A stretch of DNA of 64,000 bases, taken from positions 1-64,000 of the forward strand of contig NZ_JAFMST010000006.1 in NCBI RefSeq assembly GCF_017916275.1. The letters run 5' to 3'. The notes beneath the pieces were generated by a model. It did no database searches and was not told the DNA's origin. It saw nothing but the letters and a program-made list of their open reading frames with translations. Below are positions 60,359 to 64,000 of this stretch, in pieces; the first letter of the stretch is position 1; each line of letters begins with the position of its first letter. A program made the position numbers and the translations under genes. The stretch comes from Rubellimicrobium arenae (GTDB taxonomy: Bacteria; Pseudomonadota; Alphaproteobacteria; Rhodobacterales; Rhodobacteraceae).

Positions 60359-61158
60359 GCCCCGTGCCCGAGCCTCCGGCCCGCACGGGCCTGTCCGTCC
60401 GCTCGCTTCGCAAGAGCTACCGCCGACGCCCGGTGATCCGCGACGTGAGCCTCGACCTCGCTCCGGGCGAAGTGGTGGCGCTGCTGGGACCGAACGGATC
60501 GGGCAAGACGACCTGCTTCTATTCCATCGCGGGCCTCATTACGCCCGAGGGCGGCCAGGTCGTCATGGACGGGCAGGACGTCACCGGGCTACCCATGTAC
60601 CGCCGGGCCCGCCTCGGGCTGGGCTACCTCCCGCAGGAGATGTCGATCTTCCGGGGCCTGACCGTCGAAGAGAACATCCTTGCCATCCTGGAGTTGTCGG
60701 AAACGCCCAAGGCCCGCCGTGCGCGGCTCGAGGAGCTTCTGTCCGAGTTCGGGATCACCCATCTGCGCCGCGCGCCCGCGCTGGCGTTGTCCGGTGGCGA
60801 GCGGCGGCGGGTCGAGATCGCGCGTTGCCTCGCCGCCCGACCTTCCTATGTCCTCTTGGACGAGCCCTTCGCGGGCGTGGACCCGATCGCCGTCGGCGAG
60901 ATCCGGGCGCTGGTCGAAGGGCTGAAGGAGCGTGGCATCGGCGTGCTCATCACCGATCACAACGTGCGCGAGACGCTGGGGATCGTGGACCGAGCCTATA
61001 TCCTGCATGACGGCCGCGTCCTCATGTCGGGCACGGTGGCCGAGGTGGTCCGCGACGAGGCGGTCCGCCGCGTCTATCTGGGGCAGGGCTTCGGGGCTCC
61101 GCTCGAAGCGCAGCGGTCGGCGGGACTGAACATCGTGGGGGGCCGGCGCACCCCATGA
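60355..61158 (+). CDS. lptB: LPS export ABC transporter ATP-binding protein LptB
   Basis: A 267-aa ATPase that powers lipopolysaccharide extraction from the inner membrane with LptF and LptG (not in this window). Walker A is GPNGSGKTT, the Q-loop region is LGYLPQEMSIFRGLTVEENI, the signature is LSGGERRRVEIARCLA, Walker B is YVLLDEPFAGVDP and the switch His lies in ITDHNVRETL. The start overlaps lptA by 4 nt (ATGA). Its N-terminus is about 15 residues longer than that of the E. coli protein. Confidence 0.97.
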   Translation: MSPVPEPPARTGLSVRSLRKSYRRRPVIRDVSLDLAPGEVVALLGPNGSGKTTCFYSIAGLITPEGGQVVMDGQDVTGLPMYRRARLGLGYLPQEMSIFRGLTVEENILAILELSETPKARRARLEELLSEFGITHLRRAPALALSGGERRRVEIARCLAARPSYVLLDEPFAGVDPIAVGEIRALVEGLKERGIGVLITDHNVRETLGIVDRAYILHDGRVLMSGTVAEVVRDEAVRRVYLGQGFGAPLEAQRSAGLNIVGGRRTP

Positions 61159-61311
61159 CCTTGACGCGGGACGCCAGAGCGGCGAAGGGCCGCGTCGACA
61201 GGCCCGAAGCGGTGGGCGAAGGATCGGCTGGCCCGGTGCGCTTCGCTCGCTTCAATGTTTTTCAACTGCCGGCGCGCCAATTCGGGCGTCGGTCCGATCC
61301 GAGGAGATGAC

Positions 61312-61941
61312 ATGCGCATCCGAGTCAGCGGCAAGGACATCGATATCGGCGAAGCGCTCCAGACGCATGTGAACCAGGGACTCGGCGAGTCCGTGGGCAA
61401 GTACGCTGGACGACCCACGGACGCGACCGTGACCTTCTCGCGCGATGGCTTCGGAAATGCGTGCGAGATCTTCGTGCACCTTTCCACCGGACTCGTGGTG
61501 CAGGCCAACGGCACCGCCGCCGACTGCTATGCCGCCTTCGAGGCCGCGCGCGAGCGGATGGCCAAGCAGCTGCGCCGCCACAAGCGGCGGCTCAAGGACC
61601 ATCACAAGGAGCGCCCGACCCCGGTGGACACCGTCCCGGCCGGAGCCTTCGTGCTGGCCCCCTTCAACGAGGACGAGGGTGACGACGGCGAGATCGGCGA
61701 CAGCGATGAGGCGGCGAGCAGCGATGCCGGGCCCACCATCATTGCCGAGACCGAGCTCCGCGTGCCGTCGCTGTCGGTTGCCGAGGCGGTGATGCAGATG
61801 GATCTCGCCCATGCCCCCGTGCTTGTGTTCCGCAACGAGAAGGGCGGCGCGATCAACGTCGTCTACCGGCGCGAGGACGGCAATATCGGCTGGATCGACC
61901 CGCGTGTCGATGCCGGCGGCGGCTCACCAGCCCAAGGCTGA
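61312..61941 (+). CDS. hpf: Ribosome hibernation promoting factor HPF (long form)
   Basis: A 209-aa long HPF that dimerises 70S ribosomes into 100S particles in stationary phase. The N-terminal S30AE domain (about 1-105) starts MRIRVSGKDIDIGEALQTHV and includes HRRLKDHH-like basic helices. An acidic linker (about 125-145) leads to the C-terminal dimerisation domain (VPSLSVAEAVMQMDLAHAPVLVF and GNIGWIDPR). GAGGAG stands before the ATG at 61312, which was chosen over the longer frame. It sits 11 nt before ptsN. Confidence 0.95.
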   Translation: MRIRVSGKDIDIGEALQTHVNQGLGESVGKYAGRPTDATVTFSRDGFGNACEIFVHLSTGLVVQANGTAADCYAAFEAARERMAKQLRRHKRRLKDHHKERPTPVDTVPAGAFVLAPFNEDEGDDGEIGDSDEAASSDAGPTIIAETELRVPSLSVAEAVMQMDLAHAPVLVFRNEKGGAINVVYRREDGNIGWIDPRVDAGGGSPAQG

Positions 61942-61952
61942 CGGACGGATTT

Positions 61953-62420
61953 ATGCAAGTTTCGGAAATCCTGAGGCCCGACGGTGTGAAGGTCCTCGCT
62001 TCCTCGCCCAGCAAGCGCCGCCTGTTCCAGGACCTGGCCGACATGGCCCAGGGCTGCTGGGGGCTCGACCCCGCCATGGTGGCCGAGGCGCTTCTCGAGC
62101 GTGAGGCGCTGGGCCCTACGGGCGTGGGACGCGGCGTCGCGCTGCCCCATGCCCGCCTGCCGGGCCTTGACCGGGTGCGCGGGCTGTTCCTGCGGCTTGA
62201 GCGCCCGCTCGACTTCGATGCGGTGGACCGCGCGCCGGTGGATCTGGTGTTCTGCCTCCTGGCTCCGGCCAGTGCTGGGGTGGAACACCTGAAGGCGCTG
62301 GCGCTGGTGTCGCGGACCCTGCGCGACGTGGCGATCTGCGCCAAGCTCCGGGCCAACAGCGACCCCGCCACGCTGCATACCATCCTGACCGAAGGCGGCC
62401 CGAGAAACCTCGCGGCCTGA
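61953..62420 (+). CDS. ptsN: PTS IIA-like nitrogen regulatory protein PtsN
   Basis: A 155-aa EIIA(Ntr) protein of the nitrogen-related phosphotransferase chain. The phospho-acceptor His lies in GVALPHARLPGLDRV at about residue 66. LVFCLLAPASAGVEHLKAL is the second family block. Phosphorylated by NPr, it modulates potassium uptake and other targets. It is last in the rnd-to-ptsN row, as in other Rhodobacterales where it follows hpf. Confidence 0.95.
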   Translation: MQVSEILRPDGVKVLASSPSKRRLFQDLADMAQGCWGLDPAMVAEALLEREALGPTGVGRGVALPHARLPGLDRVRGLFLRLERPLDFDAVDRAPVDLVFCLLAPASAGVEHLKALALVSRTLRDVAICAKLRANSDPATLHTILTEGGPRNLAA

Positions 62421-62720
62421 TCGGGACGAGCACCCCCTCTCAATTCTTCGGATCGAATGTCCGGCGGGCCGGCCCTGGCGACAGCTTGCCATGGCCGGCC
62501 GACGTGCCAGTGCGTCGGCGCCGGAACGCAGGCCAGCCTGATGCGGCAGGTCGGGCGTCGGGCGAAGCGTCGGTGTTGGACGGCTGCCTGAACCGCGTTG
62601 GCATGGCCCCGGCCTGCACGGCCCGGCTTGGGACTGTCGTAGCGTGGGGAAGGTCCGGCCCTCAGCCGGAGCTGCGCGGGCCGCGCGGGCCTCCGGAGCC
62701 TCGGGCCCACGCTGCATGAC
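62421..62720. other. Intergenic stretch between ptsN and galU terminator
   Basis: About 300 nt with no supported gene on either strand and several GC-rich inverted repeats (e.g. around 62470-62505, GGCCGGC words). I see no T-rich terminator for ptsN here. Confidence 0.45.
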
Positions 62721-62749
62721 AAAAGCCGCGCCCGGAGTGAGCGCGGCCT
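62721..62749 (-). terminator. Rho-independent terminator of galU
   Basis: On the minus strand GCCGCGC and GCGCGGC form a 7-bp stem around a 9-nt loop, followed by TTTT (62724-62721). It lies about 57 nt after the galU stop. Confidence 0.8.
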
Positions 62750-62805
62750 TGAAGGCAGGTCGAAAAGAAGAGCGGGTCCGCCCGCGATCAGCCGTACTGG
62801 CCGCC

Positions 62806-63699
62806 TTACTGGGCGGCCTCGCGCATGGACACGATCTGCTGGAGGTAGCTCGAGAACTCGTCCCGCAGATCCTCACGTGCCAGACCGAACGCGACGGTGG
62901 CTTGCAGGAAGCCCGCCTTGGAGCCGCAGTCGAACCGCTCGCCCCGGAACCGATAGCCGAAGACCGGACGATCCTGGGCGATCTCCATGGCGATGGCGTC
63001 CGTGAGCTGCAGTTCGCCCCCGGCGGACGGCGTGATCTTCTCGAGGTTGTCGAGGACGGTCGGCGCCAGGATGTAGCGGCCGATGACCGCAAGGTTCGAC
63101 GGCGCGGTGCCAGCCTTGGGCTTCTCGACCATGCCCTTGACGGAGACCATGGACCCCATGTCCTCCTGGATGTCGAGCACGCCATAGGACGAGGCACGCG
63201 CCGGCGGCACCTCCATGGCGGCAACCATGGAGCCGCCGGTCTCGGCAAAGGCCTCGGCCATCTGCTGGAGGCAGGGCTTCTCGGCGGCGATCACGTCATC
63301 GGGGAGAAGCACCGCGAAGGGCTCGTTGCCGATGAGCTTGCGGGCGCAGCCCACGGCGTGGCCAAGGCCCAGCGCCTTGTGCTGACGGATGTAGGCGATC
63401 GCGCCGGATTCCATGTTGGACGACCGCAACGCCTCGAGAAGCTCGTGCTTGCCGTCCTTCTCGAGCTTGGATTCAAGCTCGGAGGCGTGGTCGAAATAGT
63501 CCTCAAGGGCCGACTTGCCCTTGGCGGTGACGAAGATGAATTCGGTGATCCCGGCGGCCCGCGCCTCGTCGATGGCGTATTGGATCAGAGGCCGGTCAAC
63601 CAGCGTCATGATCTCCTTGGGGACCGACTTGGTGGCCGGAAGGAAACGCGTTCCCAGTCCCGCTACCGGGAAGACCGCCTTGGTGACCTTGCGCTGCAT
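62806..63699 (-). CDS. galU: UTP-glucose-1-phosphate uridylyltransferase GalU
   Basis: A 297-aa enzyme making UDP-glucose for surface polysaccharides and glycosyl transfer. It has FPVAGLGTRFLPATKSVPKE near the N-terminus, AVLLPDDVIA with the metal Asp, GMVEKPKAG and FRGERFDCGSKAGFLQA. I start it at the ATG at 63699, 6 nt after AAAGGG. An adjacent ATG (63702) or a GTG at 63717 are alternatives. A terminator follows. It is transcribed toward ptsN, away from the partial KdsB-like gene upstream. Confidence 0.96.
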   Translation of the reverse strand: MQRKVTKAVFPVAGLGTRFLPATKSVPKEIMTLVDRPLIQYAIDEARAAGITEFIFVTAKGKSALEDYFDHASELESKLEKDGKHELLEALRSSNMESGAIAYIRQHKALGLGHAVGCARKLIGNEPFAVLLPDDVIAAEKPCLQQMAEAFAETGGSMVAAMEVPPARASSYGVLDIQEDMGSMVSVKGMVEKPKAGTAPSNLAVIGRYILAPTVLDNLEKITPSAGGELQLTDAIAMEIAQDRPVFGYRFRGERFDCGSKAGFLQATVAFGLAREDLRDEFSSYLQQIVSMREAAQ

Positions 63700-63793
63700 C
63701 ATGATCCCTTTGCTCACCCAGTGCTGCGACTTTTACCTATCACAGGAACCGGCAGAGGCAAATACGCCGCAATGCGGCACTGCGTCCGACCCG

Positions 63794-64000
63794 TCACTTC
63801 TGGCCCATGGATGCCATCATGCCCTCGATTCGGGCAATGTCGGACGGGTTGTTCAGTTCCCAGAACTCGCGCCCGCGCGATTGGACCTCGACGCAGAGCA
63901 CCGGACGCCCTTGCTCCAGGAAGCGGAGCTGCTCGAGTCCCTCGAGAGTCTCGATCGGGCCCGGCTCCCAGGTCCCGTAGGCTTCCAGCGCCGCGGGACG
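63794..64000 (-). CDS. C-terminus of a probable CMP-Kdo synthetase (KdsB-like), partial
   Basis: The last 68 codons of a gene running off the window end. The sequence (LEAYGTWEPGPIETLEGLEQ, then FLEQGRPVLCVEV and FWELNNPSDIARIE) resembles the C-terminus of 3-deoxy-manno-octulosonate cytidylyltransferases in Rhodobacterales, where LEGLEQLR is followed by a final strand and an N-P-x-D-I-x-R-I-E helix. It lies just upstream of galU on the same strand, consistent with surface-polysaccharide metabolism. Only a quarter of the protein is visible, so another nucleotidyltransferase is possible. Confidence 0.6.
   Translation of the reverse strand, partial: RPAALEAYGTWEPGPIETLEGLEQLRFLEQGRPVLCVEVQSRGREFWELNNPSDIARIEGMMASMGQK

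Overview
The window is GC-rich chromosomal DNA from an alphaproteobacterium, most likely a member of the Rhodobacterales (Rhodobacteraceae/Paracoccaceae). The evidence is the divergent nepR-ecfG / phyR general stress response locus, the rnd-kdsD-lptC-lptA-lptB-hpf-ptsN gene order, the neighbourhood gltD-uppP-NDUFA9-like epimerase, and an FzlA-like protein overlapping queG. Genus cannot be fixed from the sequence alone. I see no rRNA, CRISPR array, prophage or intact insertion sequence.

Layout. 1-2.3 kb: an unusual phosphoribosyltransferase/kinase-like fusion overlapping a GmhB-type HAD phosphatase. 2.3-9.7 kb (minus): a trehalose/glycogen operon treZ-treY-GlgC-like-glgX. 9.8-12 kb: an SDR, a short substrate-binding-like protein and a cation-efflux-family transporter. 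12-20 kb: envelope and stress genes (double PRC-barrel protein, YihY/BrkB protein, transglutaminase plus zinc metallopeptidase, Gly/Ser-rich protein, holin-like protein, DUF3618 protein). 20-25 kb: phospholipase D, sensor kinase, EcfG, NepR, PhyR. 25-32.6 kb: degenerate receiver, Crp/Fnr regulator, topoisomerase IB, PQQ-type sugar dehydrogenase, QueG, FzlA-like, MtgA, DUF1269, and a DUF4342 gene broken by an amber codon. 32.8-42.7 kb (minus): gltD and gltB separated by two tandem secreted paralogues and a GFA-type protein, with UppP and an epimerase upstream. 42.8-46 kb: tRNA-Leu(CAG), a gene-poor stretch, a small secreted protein with a (GACAGC)12 tract after its stop, a TetR regulator and an outer-membrane barrel. 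46-51.4 kb: a TetR-controlled RND efflux pump. 51.4-57.3 kb: aldo/keto reductase, FadR-type regulator, stress SDR, phosphoribosyltransferase, fatty acid desaturase. 57.6-64 kb: RNase D, Kdo/LPS transport genes, HPF, PtsN, GalU and a partial KdsB-like gene.

How it fits together. The strongest theme is a general stress regulon. EcfG-type promoters (GGAAC-N16/17-CGTT) can be read directly in front of nepR and phyR (one shared palindrome), the PRC-barrel gene, the transglutaminase operon, the Gly/Ser-rich/holin/DUF3618 cluster and the SDR at 54 kb. Weaker variants precede the trehalose operon, the phospholipase D gene and the DUF1269 gene. Sigma factor, anti-sigma factor, response regulator and many likely targets therefore sit within about 50 kb. 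Other local circuits are visible as palindromic operators next to regulators: two TetR genes and one FadR-type gene whose operator covers its own start codon. Two related palindromes of unknown cognate factor lie upstream of gltD.
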